Part shown: positions 1-8,369 of the stretch, in pieces
Position numbering within the stretch: position 1 is the first letter of the stretch
How the letters are laid out: each line of letters begins with the position of its first letter
IMG/VR virus record: IMGVR_UViG_3300030380_003836
Span: 1 to 20,393 of that record
DNA length: 20,393 nt
Reading direction: 5' to 3' (one strand)
From: a virus
Notes under the pieces: generated by a model
What the model was told of the DNA's origin: nothing
The model's database searches: none
The model's input: the letters and a program-made list of their open reading frames with translations, nothing else
Made by a program: the position numbers and the translations under genes

Positions 1-2039
1 ATATTACCATTTGCATCTAAAACATAATAACTTACATCTAAAGGATTAGTTGTAAGTATTCCTCTGCTTGTTTCTACAGGATATACTTTAATATTATTGC
101 CTAACTCAGCATCAGGATTATCTAATAAATTTTTTATAGCAGTTTCATGCCAATCATTTATTAAATTAGTAGGATTATTAGGATCTGTTATATAAAAGTT
201 TTCTAAAGGATAGGTTGTATATCCTTTTCCTGTATCAGATGGTCTATAATTATATTTTGATTCACCTATTATTTTTTGCTCTTCTAATGACTTTACAAAT
301 TTTCTACCCATGTCCTTAAATGATGCAACAGGTGTACCTATTACTCCATCATATATAGTTTCGCTATTAATATAAGTTTCTGCATATTGCATGATTGCAG
401 GACTTTCATCACCTAAACCATCAAAACTTCCATTTAAAGTTGTTCTTATAATATCTTTTGCATCTTCTTTTCCTTGATTAAATTGATTTTGTTCTTCTCT
501 ACTTAATTTACTTGAAGCATCATTTAGTTCATTAATAACATTTTTAAAATTTACATCTTTATCTATTATACGTCTTACCATTATAGCTCGTAATAGACCA
601 TTTACTTTTGGATCTAATCTTGGTAAAAATTGATAATCTGCCGCTATATTTTGAATTTCATTGTTGCTATCTATATATTTTTGTACAGATGGCATTTCCA
701 TAGCAGAATCTAAAACTGCAGTTATGGTTGGAATATGTCCATTATTAATTAAAGATTGTATTTCATCTTTTGCTTTTTCAGGCATAATACCTGTCTTTGC
801 CATAGCACTTATAAATTGTGGATCTGCAAAAGCATCAGCTACAGACTCATGTTGAAATCCCATTGTTTGTATAAATCCTGTAGGATTTTTATTAAATAGT
901 TTATTTATATCACCTTGATATTGAATTACAGTTTGTCTTGGATTTTGTAATTGTTGTCTTAATGCTTCCTGTACACTAAAAGTTGCACCTGTATTATCTG
1001 CATCACCAGTAAGGTTTGCTAAGCGTGCTCTTACATCTGTTTGTATATCAGTTTTTTCACCCTCAGAAAGTGTTCCTATAGAATTATTAAATTCAACTTG
1101 CGACAGTTTTACTGGTTTGCCATCAACCATAATTGTTTGATCACCAGTATTATCAAGCAGTTCATCAAGTGCTGAAAGATTGGCAACAATATTACGCTTG
1201 CCTTCTATAGTTTCTCCTGCTGTAGTAACATTATTTGCAAGATCACGTATAGTAACACCACCTACTGAACTGCCATAAAACTTATCAAAACTTTTTATTC
1301 TTTCTTGTAATTTAGCAACAAGTGGTCTTGCAATACCTGATACTTCTTCAGGTATCTGTTTAAGGTTTTCTAGTGCTTCCTGTCCTGCTTCTTTATTATA
1401 TATAATTGTATCATCATATTTATTTTGGTAAGAACTTATTTGTTCTGTTACACTATCTAACATCATTTTTTCTTGTTGAACTCTAAATGTATTACTTACT
1501 CTTTTTTGATCTGCCAGTAATTTTGCATCTAGTTTTGGTCTAAGGTATTCTTTAAATCGAGAAGGTACATTCTGCATATATTGATCATAGACAGGTTGCA
1601 TACGTTGTAGAAATTGATCTGCTGTTTGTTTACGTGTCTGTGAATCACTTGCTACTTTAAAACTTTGCTCTTCAAACTGACGACCAAGATCCTCTTTCAT
1701 TTTTATTACAACCATTTTGTCATAAGCATCTTGAGATGGTTGCCAGAAGAAACGATCAGGTTTGAATTGCTTTGGTCTTTTTACAGTTGTTTCAAGTCCA
1801 TCATCATCTGTATAGGTATACTCCTCTTGTTCAAACTGTAAGTTTTCTATAGAGTTTTTCATAGCCAACTCATCAGCTTTATTTGCAAGTTTACCTAAAG
1901 TTTCACTCTGAGTTTCCATTGTTTTATTCCACTCAGCTTGTGCTCTTGCTTCAGCCCTAACAGCAGTATCTCTACCTGTTTGTGAAGTTACTCCAACTTT
2001 ATCTACATATGTAACCTTTTGTGATTCTCTAATTGCCAT
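1..2039 (-). CDS. Large internal virion protein, T7 gp15-like (partial, runs off left edge)
   Basis: An open frame of 679 codons runs from the ATG at 2039 to the window edge without a stop, so the C-terminus is missing. The start overlaps the stop of the gp14-like gene as TAATG, which fixes it. The protein is long, hydrophilic and helical, rich in Gln, Asp, Lys and Asn, with an N-terminal coiled-coil-like stretch (about residues 30-70), no signal peptide and no obvious membrane segment. I see no lytic transglycosylase motif in the part present. Position decides the call: in T7-like phages the genes after tail tubular B are the internal core proteins gp14, gp15 and gp16, which are ejected into the host envelope to form the DNA conduit. 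T7 gp15 has 747 residues, close to what this frame could reach. A gp16-like or tail-fibre protein is less likely. The coding call is firm; the gp15 assignment rests on context and general character. Confidence 0.62.
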   Translation of the reverse strand, partial: MAIRESQKVTYVDKVGVTSQTGRDTAVRAEARAQAEWNKTMETQSETLGKLANKADELAMKNSIENLQFEQEEYTYTDDDGLETTVKRPKQFKPDRFFWQPSQDAYDKMVVIKMKEDLGRQFEEQSFKVASDSQTRKQTADQFLQRMQPVYDQYMQNVPSRFKEYLRPKLDAKLLADQKRVSNTFRVQQEKMMLDSVTEQISSYQNKYDDTIIYNKEAGQEALENLKQIPEEVSGIARPLVAKLQERIKSFDKFYGSSVGGVTIRDLANNVTTAGETIEGKRNIVANLSALDELLDNTGDQTIMVDGKPVKLSQVEFNNSIGTLSEGEKTDIQTDVRARLANLTGDADNTGATFSVQEALRQQLQNPRQTVIQYQGDINKLFNKNPTGFIQTMGFQHESVADAFADPQFISAMAKTGIMPEKAKDEIQSLINNGHIPTITAVLDSAMEMPSVQKYIDSNNEIQNIAADYQFLPRLDPKVNGLLRAIMVRRIIDKDVNFKNVINELNDASSKLSREEQNQFNQGKEDAKDIIRTTLNGSFDGLGDESPAIMQYAETYINSETIYDGVIGTPVASFKDMGRKFVKSLEEQKIIGESKYNYRPSDTGKGYTTYPLENFYITDPNNPTNLINDWHETAIKNLLDNPDAELGNNIKVYPVETSRGILTTNPLDVSYYVLDANGN

Positions 2040-2548
2040 TATTCACCCATTAATCCACTATAATTAATATCAGAAAGTAACCCAATAGTTTTACCTATTC
2101 TTCTCATTTTACGTGCTTTCATTTGTGATCTAAATGAACTTTGTACTGCTTCTTGGGCAATACCTGCCTGCTGTGCTTCTAACTGTTTTGTGAGTTGTTC
2201 TTCTCTACCCATTAATCGTAATAAATTAGAATCACGTTGTTCTCTTTCTCTATTAGATTTTAAAAATGCTTGGAAAGATGCAGAATTAATATCAGCTCCA
2301 GATGCTCCAAATTGAGCCATATTTGCATAGTGATTAGCTTGTGCTTCTCTTTTACGTGAATTTATTTGTGTTAATGTTTTTAGTGCCGCCGCTTCAGAGG
2401 CATCAAGTGCTTGTTGTTTCTGTTGTGCAAGTGCTTGTTCTTCATATGCATTCATACGAGCAAGTGATTCTTCTTCATATTGTTCTGCTTTATAGTCAGT
2501 ATAAAACTGAGCTACCCTGAAACCTGCACTTAAAAACTGTTCACACAT
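2039..2548 (-). CDS. Internal virion protein, T7 gp14-like
   Basis: This 169-residue protein is almost entirely alpha-helical and rich in Gln, Ala, Glu and Arg, with a central coiled coil (about residues 20-75) and a second helical block (about 95-150). The middle, from about residue 76, has a short Gly/Ala/Ser-rich break (NMAQFGASGADINS). T7 gp14 (196 residues) has the same size class and sits in the same place, directly after tail tubular protein B; it goes into the outer membrane during DNA ejection. The start ATG overlaps the upstream stop as TAATG, and its own stop overlaps the next start in the same way, so the three genes are probably translationally coupled. Family assignment rests on position, length and composition rather than on a catalytic motif. 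Confidence 0.7.
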   Translation of the reverse strand: MCEQFLSAGFRVAQFYTDYKAEQYEEESLARMNAYEEQALAQQKQQALDASEAAALKTLTQINSRKREAQANHYANMAQFGASGADINSASFQAFLKSNREREQRDSNLLRLMGREEQLTKQLEAQQAGIAQEAVQSSFRSQMKARKMRRIGKTIGLLSDINYSGLMGE

Positions 2549-4998
2549 TAGTAATATACCTCAGATGTTATTGATAATATTCTTAACGGCATTGGTTTTG
2601 ATTGAGATATAGTTACAAAGGGTTCTTGACTATATCCAAGAGTATGCACATCTTTTTTTCCTGTAAAGCCTACCATTTCAAATCCATTATTTGTAAGAAG
2701 TACATCATTACTATTAACTTGTAAATCATATGTTTGAGATAATTCTATAATAGTTTTACCAATTTTTCTAGGTAATCCATATGTTGTTCCTAAACCTCTT
2801 ATAGGTTGAACCGCATCTATAGATAAGGTTTGTATATCAATATCAAATGACAATCCAATATCTATACCAGAAGCAGGTTTATCAAAAACAACAACTCCTG
2901 CTGAAGATACAGTACCAGAACCATAGTATTGTATTGTATCATCTTCTGTAGTTCCTGATGTTGCGTGTACTACTTTAGCTGTAAGATCAGGACTGCTATC
3001 TAATCCTATAAATGTTCTACTTGTTTTAAATGTAACTGAAGCATTATCTGATGCTGATAATGTTGTATTTAAAGTTATTTGATATTCATTACTTACACCT
3101 GTCGCATGAACAGATTGAATGACATATTCTGTTGAACCTATTTCTATTGTTTCTCCTGCAAAAGGTTGGCTCGTACAACCATCAATAGTAATAGCTGATT
3201 TACTTGTAACTGCTCCATTAACAAGTACAGTACCATAAGGTTGATAGCTTCCAGATATTGTTTTACTTACAGAACAATCTGTTGGTAGTTCAAACTGTGA
3301 ATTACCAAACTGCTCTAAATAATATTTTGTAGCACCATCTATTGTTCTTTTTACAGATGCATATAAAAATTTAGTAATACCTGCCACAGACTCGTATTCA
3401 CCATCAGTTGTCCATATAACCCATCCTTGTAACTTTTGATCTCTATTACCCATAAAACATCCTAGTGATCCATCATCATTTGCAAATAACATAAACATTT
3501 CTGTACGCAATCCTGTTGATTTTAATATACCTGTATCTTGTGGATTACTAATAGCTTGTGGCGAAAGAACAGTTAAAAGGTTTGGTGTGTATTCTTCATT
3601 AGCTGAGTTATAAAAATATTCTCTAACAGATTTACCATTTGGTTGTATAAATAGTGCAGCTCCATCAAATATTCTGGGCATACATTTTTGTACTGTTCCT
3701 AAACTACTTTGTTTTACAATTTGTAAATCAGTTGGTGTTATTGGTCTACCTACTTGTGGTTTAAGAAAAAATTCACCTGTAGTTGTAAATATTTCTAAAT
3801 TCTTACCTGATACTAAATGCAGTATTCTATTTACTTCATCTGATGATATATTAATTTGAATTGCATCAACATCTTCTGCATCTCCAATATCAAAGTTAAA
3901 AAACTCTGCTAGTTTACTCCCAACAACAATATCAGGTATTGCACCTCCTGCAAAAAATAATCTTTGTTGATGAAAACGAGCTGTAGTTGGAAACCCATTA
4001 TACGCATTATACACTTCTTCATCCCATGTGCGTGTTGGAGGATGACCGATAATACGTACATTTGTACCACCCCCATCTTGTGAATCTCCTGCTGTATCAC
4101 CTGAACCTGCTGTATATGAATATTTATCATCATCAATAAGAGTAATAGTAAATGTTCCATTTAAATTAGTTTCTGTAATACCTGTGTTTTGTGAATTCAA
4201 TATTGCTTCTGCGCCTTCAATAGTTACAGATGCACCATTTGAAAATCCGTGTTGTGGATGCAATACAATAACAGTACCGGATCCTTCTTCAGTTCGTAAA
4301 GGATCTTCATTAAGTTCAATAGATACTTTTCGTAATAATTCACCAACAGCATTAGTAGAATTTGTTACACCAGTTATTTCTATTTCAGATTTATGATATC
4401 TAATTATATTGCCTACCATACTGCTTTCAAAGTAAGCGGCACTTGTAACTAAATTTACACCAGTTTGTGGTGTTGTTTGATCTATATCTAATGTAACAGC
4501 ATCATCTGCAAATTTAAAATAAGGTTGAAATGTCTGTGTAGTATCTGTTGATTGTTTAAATGTAAAAACAGTTCTTGTAAATGTTGTAGCTCCTGTTCTT
4601 TTTATTATTTGTGGGTTAAAGTTTGTATGACAAATAATCATAGTATCACCAGATTGTGTATATGTAAGTTCAAATAATTCTGCAGTAACCCACGGACAAC
4701 TAGATAATGTTTGTAATAGTGTGCCATTAGTAGAAAATATTTTTAACTTTGTATTTTGAAATGCAAATATATACTCTTGATCAGCTGAAAAAATAAAAGG
4801 TTCTAAACGACTTTGTTCACCAAGGTCTGCTCTATATAATGAACCTTGTCTTCGTTCTACTGCTCCTTGATTAAGACAAAACACATTACGTGCTTTACGT
4901 AATGCTTGTTGATATGCACCTACATCTGTACGTGTAACTACAGTATCATCTACTTCTCCTCGTGAAAAACTATTTTGATGAACCCTTTGTATTGCCAT
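2548..4998 (-). CDS. Tail tubular protein B (T7 gp12-like nozzle protein)
   Basis: The product has 816 residues; T7 gp12 has 794. The N-terminus has the family's usual opening, with an NSFSRGEV element at residues 9-16 and an ARNVFCLNQGAVERRQG element at 36-52, followed by beta-rich propeller-like repeats. In T7-like phages six copies form the nozzle of the short tail below the gp11 ring. Residues 249-300 carry a motif of the type found in many phage tail proteins and in the FCCH domain of ubiquitin-activating enzymes: HGFSNGASVTI, then LNGTFTI, then DDDKYSYTAGSG. This is probably an inserted beta-barrel decoration. The gene follows tail tubular A after four bases and overlaps the gp14-like gene as TAATG. 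The order gp11-gp12-gp14-gp15 is that of T7. Confidence 0.9.
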   Translation of the reverse strand: MAIQRVHQNSFSRGEVDDTVVTRTDVGAYQQALRKARNVFCLNQGAVERRQGSLYRADLGEQSRLEPFIFSADQEYIFAFQNTKLKIFSTNGTLLQTLSSCPWVTAELFELTYTQSGDTMIICHTNFNPQIIKRTGATTFTRTVFTFKQSTDTTQTFQPYFKFADDAVTLDIDQTTPQTGVNLVTSAAYFESSMVGNIIRYHKSEIEITGVTNSTNAVGELLRKVSIELNEDPLRTEEGSGTVIVLHPQHGFSNGASVTIEGAEAILNSQNTGITETNLNGTFTITLIDDDKYSYTAGSGDTAGDSQDGGGTNVRIIGHPPTRTWDEEVYNAYNGFPTTARFHQQRLFFAGGAIPDIVVGSKLAEFFNFDIGDAEDVDAIQINISSDEVNRILHLVSGKNLEIFTTTGEFFLKPQVGRPITPTDLQIVKQSSLGTVQKCMPRIFDGAALFIQPNGKSVREYFYNSANEEYTPNLLTVLSPQAISNPQDTGILKSTGLRTEMFMLFANDDGSLGCFMGNRDQKLQGWVIWTTDGEYESVAGITKFLYASVKRTIDGATKYYLEQFGNSQFELPTDCSVSKTISGSYQPYGTVLVNGAVTSKSAITIDGCTSQPFAGETIEIGSTEYVIQSVHATGVSNEYQITLNTTLSASDNASVTFKTSRTFIGLDSSPDLTAKVVHATSGTTEDDTIQYYGSGTVSSAGVVVFDKPASGIDIGLSFDIDIQTLSIDAVQPIRGLGTTYGLPRKIGKTIIELSQTYDLQVNSNDVLLTNNGFEMVGFTGKKDVHTLGYSQEPFVTISQSKPMPLRILSITSEVYY

Positions 4999-5002
4999 AT
5001 AA

Positions 5003-5617
5003 TTAAGAACTACTTGGTACTACAGCAGTAATCCCATTAGCAGAACCTCTATTTCTTACTTCTATTAATAAACTAGTATTTAACTTACGTGTAGTTTGTG
5101 TTTGTGATTCCATGCTACGTGCTTGTTGTAATTGTATTTGTGATCTTTTTTGATATAGAGTAGAAAGACTATCGTTTCTTGCTATAGCTCCTGCAAATAA
5201 ACTGGCTAGTTCAAAAACAACTATTTGAGTAAAATAGTCAGGAAACTCATTTTCATGTGGTTGGTATGTATAATGACAAACTACAGCATCATTTGTTCCT
5301 GTATTTGTATATAAAAATTCACCATATCTATCAAATTTAATAACCTCATTTGATACAGTAAGTGTATGTACTAACAATGCATTTGTAGGTATTTGATATG
5401 CTGAATCCCATTTATCTAATGGATCTGTTGCACTCTTTGAAAGTTGTTGTTGTTTACTTGCAAATCTCCAACGTGCTTTAGTTAATAAATTTTTTAGTGT
5501 TGATTCGTATAATTGGTTTGCAACTACTGATTCAGTATTGTTGTCATTAAATGAAGAAATTATATTAGCACCTACAAGTACAAGTGCCTGATTTGCTATA
5601 TCTACTTTGTTTACCAT
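5003..5617 (-). CDS. Tail tubular protein A (T7 gp11-like adaptor)
   Basis: This 204-residue protein opens with VNKVDIANQALVLVGANII, the typical start of the gp11/adaptor family in which an early helix carries the NxAL..lG pattern. Further typical features are the ARWRFASK element (about residues 48-55) and a helical block with YFTQIVVFELASLFAGAIA (about 131-149). T7 gp11 has 196 residues; twelve copies form the adaptor ring between the portal and the nozzle. The gene lies just after a strong hairpin and directly before tail tubular B. The ATG at 5617 is the first in the frame. No strong Shine-Dalgarno sequence is visible; the 5' end lies close to the hairpin at 5629-5648, which may affect its translation or message level. 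Confidence 0.9.
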   Translation of the reverse strand: MVNKVDIANQALVLVGANIISSFNDNNTESVVANQLYESTLKNLLTKARWRFASKQQQLSKSATDPLDKWDSAYQIPTNALLVHTLTVSNEVIKFDRYGEFLYTNTGTNDAVVCHYTYQPHENEFPDYFTQIVVFELASLFAGAIARNDSLSTLYQKRSQIQLQQARSMESQTQTTRKLNTSLLIEVRNRGSANGITAVVPSSS

Positions 5618-5628
5618 AATATAAATAC

Positions 5629-5648
5629 TGGGGGAGTTACCTCCCCCA
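5629..5648 (-). terminator. Strong hairpin between head and tail genes
   Basis: An 8-base-pair perfect stem (TGGGGGAG pairing with CTCCCCCA) closes a four-base loop, 5 bases after the stop of the capsid-associated gene. On the transcribed strand the following bases are only loosely T-rich, so it may be a partial terminator or a processing/stability hairpin rather than a full stop. In T7 the T-phi terminator likewise sits just after the capsid gene and lowers expression of the tail genes. That parallel is an inference. Confidence 0.6.
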
Positions 5649-5653
5649 ATACC

Positions 5654-5902
5654 CTATGTACCATTAATAGTTGTTACAGTAGCCGCCGCCGTTGCACTTG
5701 ATACAACAACAACATCTACTGTTCTTGTGCCACCAGTTGACCCAACAGCCATGATTACATCATTCTGTTTAAGCTGATTGGTAGCATTATTGAAATATCC
5801 AGATCCTATAATAGTACCTATAGCATCTGTAGAGTTGTAGAGATAAACATTTTGATCTCCACCACCTGCAATCTTTTTTAAGTTTGCTTGAGTAAAAGCC
5901 AT
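5654..5902 (-). CDS. Small capsid-associated protein (possible decoration or head-fibre base)
   Basis: The product has 82 residues and follows the capsid gene after 10 bases, with a good ribosome site (AGGAG 8 bases before the ATG at 5902). The sequence opens MAFTQANLKKIAGG, continues with a NVYLYNSTDAIGTI strand region and a GYFNNATNQLKQNDVIMAV element, and ends in a Val/Thr/Ala-rich beta segment. Small proteins with this layout, in which a GYFN element is followed by a D-hydrophobic 'nDvI' stretch, are common beside podovirus and siphovirus capsid genes and are usually recorded as structural or head-associated. I cannot say whether it decorates the capsid or anchors a fibre. Position and composition support a virion role; the exact one is open. 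Confidence 0.6.
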   Translation of the reverse strand: MAFTQANLKKIAGGGDQNVYLYNSTDAIGTIIGSGYFNNATNQLKQNDVIMAVGSTGGTRTVDVVVVSSATAAATVTTINGT

Positions 5903-5912
5903 AATATTTCTC

Positions 5913-6737
5913 CTATTCTGTTATTTGACATTCAATCGCACCATCATTGTCAATCATCACAGCACCCATAGACATATATGAAGTGATTAGATTACTGACC
6001 TTTTCAGGTATGTAGTTTACTTCAGTTCTGATATCAGAACCCATAGCAAGACCAACGGATGATTTATGATATGCATGACAATCTCTTGTTGTACTAGAAA
6101 TAGACAAACCAGAAAATGTAAACCACATAAATCCTAACCATCTTTTAGCCGTTAAGCCACCTGCATATGGTAATTCACCTTCACCGATATATTCTGCTCT
6201 TGAGAACTGATCGATTTGAAGAAGATCAGCCCAACCTGCAGGAGATACTACAAAGTATCTTTGTCCATCATCAGGTACATCAGCTTCACCAAATGCTTCG
6301 TAAACTGTTAGGGCTTTGGCAAGTGTTAATGCCGCTGACCCATGTACGATATTGTTACTATTAGATCCTGCATCTAACACATCAACAATAAGTTGATCTG
6401 TTTTTCTTCCTAGTGCAGAAGCGGCTGATTGAGAAAGAACTTGTCTTTCATCAATGTTAGTCTTCAACTCATCCAGTCTATCGACATAATCTGCCGCATA
6501 GAAATCTGATAAAGTTACATCAACTGTATTATGCGTAACTTCCATAGTTGGAACATTAGCGTGTCTTGACTTTTCAGTCGCAGAGCCTTTGCCCACCTTT
6601 TGGAATCTAGCTTGGTTGCCTTTTACGTTATTAAGCTGTCTTACTGTGTTCTTCAATTTAGAACCCATACGTTGGTATGCCATATGGACTTCACTTTCAA
6701 ACTGCTTAATAAAGGCAGTAGTAATGGATGTAGCCAT
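5913..6737 (-). CDS. Major capsid protein
   Basis: The protein has 274 residues, shorter than T7 gp10A (345). It belongs by eye to the marine-podovirus capsid type with an HK97-like fold. The recognisable elements are AYQRMGSKLKNTVR (about residues 20-33), FQKVGKGSA (45-53), a LSDFYAADYVDRLDELKTNI segment (about 76-95), and ALGRKTDQLI (about 107-116). Next come a DGQRYFVVSPAGW beta strand (about 156-168) and a C-terminal immunogenic-loop-like GLTAKRWLGFMWFTFSGL region. The ribosome site is strong (AAGGAGAAATAATG on the coding strand), in keeping with high expression. Upstream lie scaffold and the gp13-like gene, downstream the small capsid-associated gene and then the hairpin at 5629-5648. 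No separate protease gene or cleavage site is evident. Confidence 0.92.
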   Translation of the reverse strand: MATSITTAFIKQFESEVHMAYQRMGSKLKNTVRQLNNVKGNQARFQKVGKGSATEKSRHANVPTMEVTHNTVDVTLSDFYAADYVDRLDELKTNIDERQVLSQSAASALGRKTDQLIVDVLDAGSNSNNIVHGSAALTLAKALTVYEAFGEADVPDDGQRYFVVSPAGWADLLQIDQFSRAEYIGEGELPYAGGLTAKRWLGFMWFTFSGLSISSTTRDCHAYHKSSVGLAMGSDIRTEVNYIPEKVSNLITSYMSMGAVMIDNDGAIECQITE

Positions 6738-6767
6738 TATTTCTCCTTATATTAGTTAATATTACAG

Positions 6768-7307
6768 TTAATCGAATTGTCCATTTTCAGATTTAAATTG
6801 GGTTGTCCAACGAGGGCCACATAAATCATCTATGGGTTCTACTCGAGTCTTACTAGACTCATAGTAAAAATACAGTAATTTTACGTTTTTGACAAGTAGT
6901 GCACGCTTAGAAAATTTAAAGCCTAACCATTTAAGCCATTTAATGTTTTTTGTATGTTCATCTAATATATAATTATAAACTACTTTATACTTAGTTGTTG
7001 CCCATTCAAACATACGTTTGTTGCTCTTTATCCATGTATAACTACGTGTTAATTTATCTGAACCAAGCAACCAAATTGATGCTATAGCAGGATTTTTTTT
7101 ACTAGGAAAACAACCCCACATTCCTTCAACTTGATTATCTATGTATACAGAAAATGTAATACTTCTTGGTCTATCAAATCTAAATGGATTAAGAAGTGCA
7201 GTAAGTGGATCAGAATTCATAACTGCTAATTCGTATTTATCAAGTTGCCGTAACCGAGGAGCTAAACTAAATGCATCCTCCGGTACGGACAGATCGTAAT
7301 ACATCAT
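6768..7307 (-). CDS. T7 gp13-like virion protein with GNAT-type fold (DUF2833-like)
   Basis: The product has 179 residues. The features that suggest the DUF2833/T7 gp13 family are an N-terminal PEDAFSLAPRLRQLDKYEL helix, a central ASIWLLGSDKLT element (about residues 76-87), then YNYILDEHTKNIKWLKWLGF (about 112-131). The last element matches the acetyl-CoA-binding end of GNAT acetyltransferases, where a residue with 'ai.wL..lGF' follows the final strand. Whether it binds acetyl-CoA or is a structural relic is unknown. In T7 gp13 is needed for virion assembly and its gene lies after gp12; here it lies between scaffold and capsid, overlapping the scaffold stop by four bases (ATGA). A free-standing modifying acetyltransferase is the alternative. 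Confidence 0.68.
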   Translation of the reverse strand: MMYYDLSVPEDAFSLAPRLRQLDKYELAVMNSDPLTALLNPFRFDRPRSITFSVYIDNQVEGMWGCFPSKKNPAIASIWLLGSDKLTRSYTWIKSNKRMFEWATTKYKVVYNYILDEHTKNIKWLKWLGFKFSKRALLVKNVKLLYFYYESSKTRVEPIDDLCGPRWTTQFKSENGQFD

Positions 7308-8080
7308 CTATATAAACGATTAAATGCATCATCAACTCTTTTGACGTATGCAGGATCTCTTTCTTTTTGATCAAAGTAACGAGGATCTTTCATCATTGAA
7401 CGAACATCATCTAATGTTAATTTATTAATAGGTTCTGTAGGTTGTTGTAAGGAAATGTTTTCATTTCTCATATTCATAATAGTTTCAATAATTTCAATAC
7501 CTTCTGCAGTTTGTCCAAGTGTTTCTTGAATGTGTGCATATTGATCAGGTGCAAAATAACTTTGTGCAAAGTTATCGGCGGCATCTATACGAGCGTTAGC
7601 ATTTTCACCTAATTTTTGAAACTCATTATCAAAGTTTGGTTGTTGATTACTCATAACATCAATATAAGCATTAACACCATTCTCAAACATTTCTTGATCA
7701 TAGGCATTTTCTATACAATGACTTTTCCACCATTCTGTTAATGGATTGCCTAGTACATCAGCTTCTGTAATCCCTTCAGGTAATGATGGTAAATCATATT
7801 CTTCAGGAACTTCTGATTCTGCTTCTGCAGATAACTCATTTATTATTTCATCACGAAGTTGTTCTTTATTTCCTCCAACAAACTTTTCTAACTCTTTATA
7901 TCCTTTTTCTAGGTCTTCTTGCGATTTAAACTTACCAAGAATTAGTTCTTCTACCTGTGCTTGTTGTTCAGGATCTTGTGGTCTTTCAGACAAGTTTTGT
8001 GGTTCTTGTGGTTGTTGCTCAGTAGGTTGTTCTTCTGTTTGTGTTTGTTCTTCTGCTTGTTGTTCAGTATTATCTGACAT
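7304..8080 (-). CDS. Capsid assembly scaffolding protein (T7 gp9-like)
   Basis: The protein has 258 residues. It opens with an extremely Gln/Glu-rich acidic stretch (residues 1-45), then a short GKFKSQEDLEKGYKELEKF element (about 49-67). That element is the conserved 'LgKFks.eDLakaY.elE' helix seen in podovirus scaffold proteins. The rest is acidic and helical, with a basic, Tyr-containing C-terminal helix (about residues 238-258) of the kind that contacts the capsid shell. T7 gp9 has 307 residues. Scaffold is needed for procapsid assembly around the portal and leaves before DNA is packaged. The gene lies between portal and capsid as expected. It overlaps the Bbp19-like gene by 11 bases and the gp13-like gene by four. 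Confidence 0.87.
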   Translation of the reverse strand: MSDNTEQQAEEQTQTEEQPTEQQPQEPQNLSERPQDPEQQAQVEELILGKFKSQEDLEKGYKELEKFVGGNKEQLRDEIINELSAEAESEVPEEYDLPSLPEGITEADVLGNPLTEWWKSHCIENAYDQEMFENGVNAYIDVMSNQQPNFDNEFQKLGENANARIDAADNFAQSYFAPDQYAHIQETLGQTAEGIEIIETIMNMRNENISLQQPTEPINKLTLDDVRSMMKDPRYFDQKERDPAYVKRVDDAFNRLYR

Positions 8081-8357
8081 CTTGTTTTTCCTTTACTATA
8101 CGTTGGCTTTTACCTTTATTAACTCGTCTTTGGATTAGTGCAACCATATATCGTTGTCCCTCTAAATGTCGTAAACTTTCGTTAGAAACTTCACCACCTG
8201 CTACAGACTCTAAACTTATTTGTTTAAGATACCTAAGTGCTTCTGCACCTGCAGGTGTTTTAAATACTTGTTCAAATATAAAGTTTAGTTTAACTTCTTC
8301 TGAGGGATCTCGTTCAAAGTTGTCTAACCCTATTACACGATTAGGCTTTGTGTTCAT
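8070..8357 (-). CDS. Bbp19-like phage protein
   Basis: This 95-residue protein shows the pattern of the small Bbp19-like family found beside portal and scaffold genes of many podoviruses. A FIFEQVFKTPAGAEALRYLKQ helix (about residues 26-46) is followed by a variable link, then LRHLEGQRYMVALIQRRVN (about 62-80). The family is named after a protein of Bordetella phage BPP-1; its role is not known to me, although the conserved place within the head genes points to a virion or assembly function. It follows portal after 12 bases and overlaps the scaffold start by 11 bases. The last residues are basic. Confidence 0.7.
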   Translation of the reverse strand: MNTKPNRVIGLDNFERDPSEEVKLNFIFEQVFKTPAGAEALRYLKQISLESVAGGEVSNESLRHLEGQRYMVALIQRRVNKGKSQRIVKEKQDVR

Positions 8358-8369
8358 ACTCTATTTATA

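Noticed and set aside
3909-4396. Open frames on both strands within the tail tubular B gene
   Set aside because: Out-of-frame shadows of a well-recognised gene; one is nearly all Leu/Ile, as expected from A/T-rich DNA.
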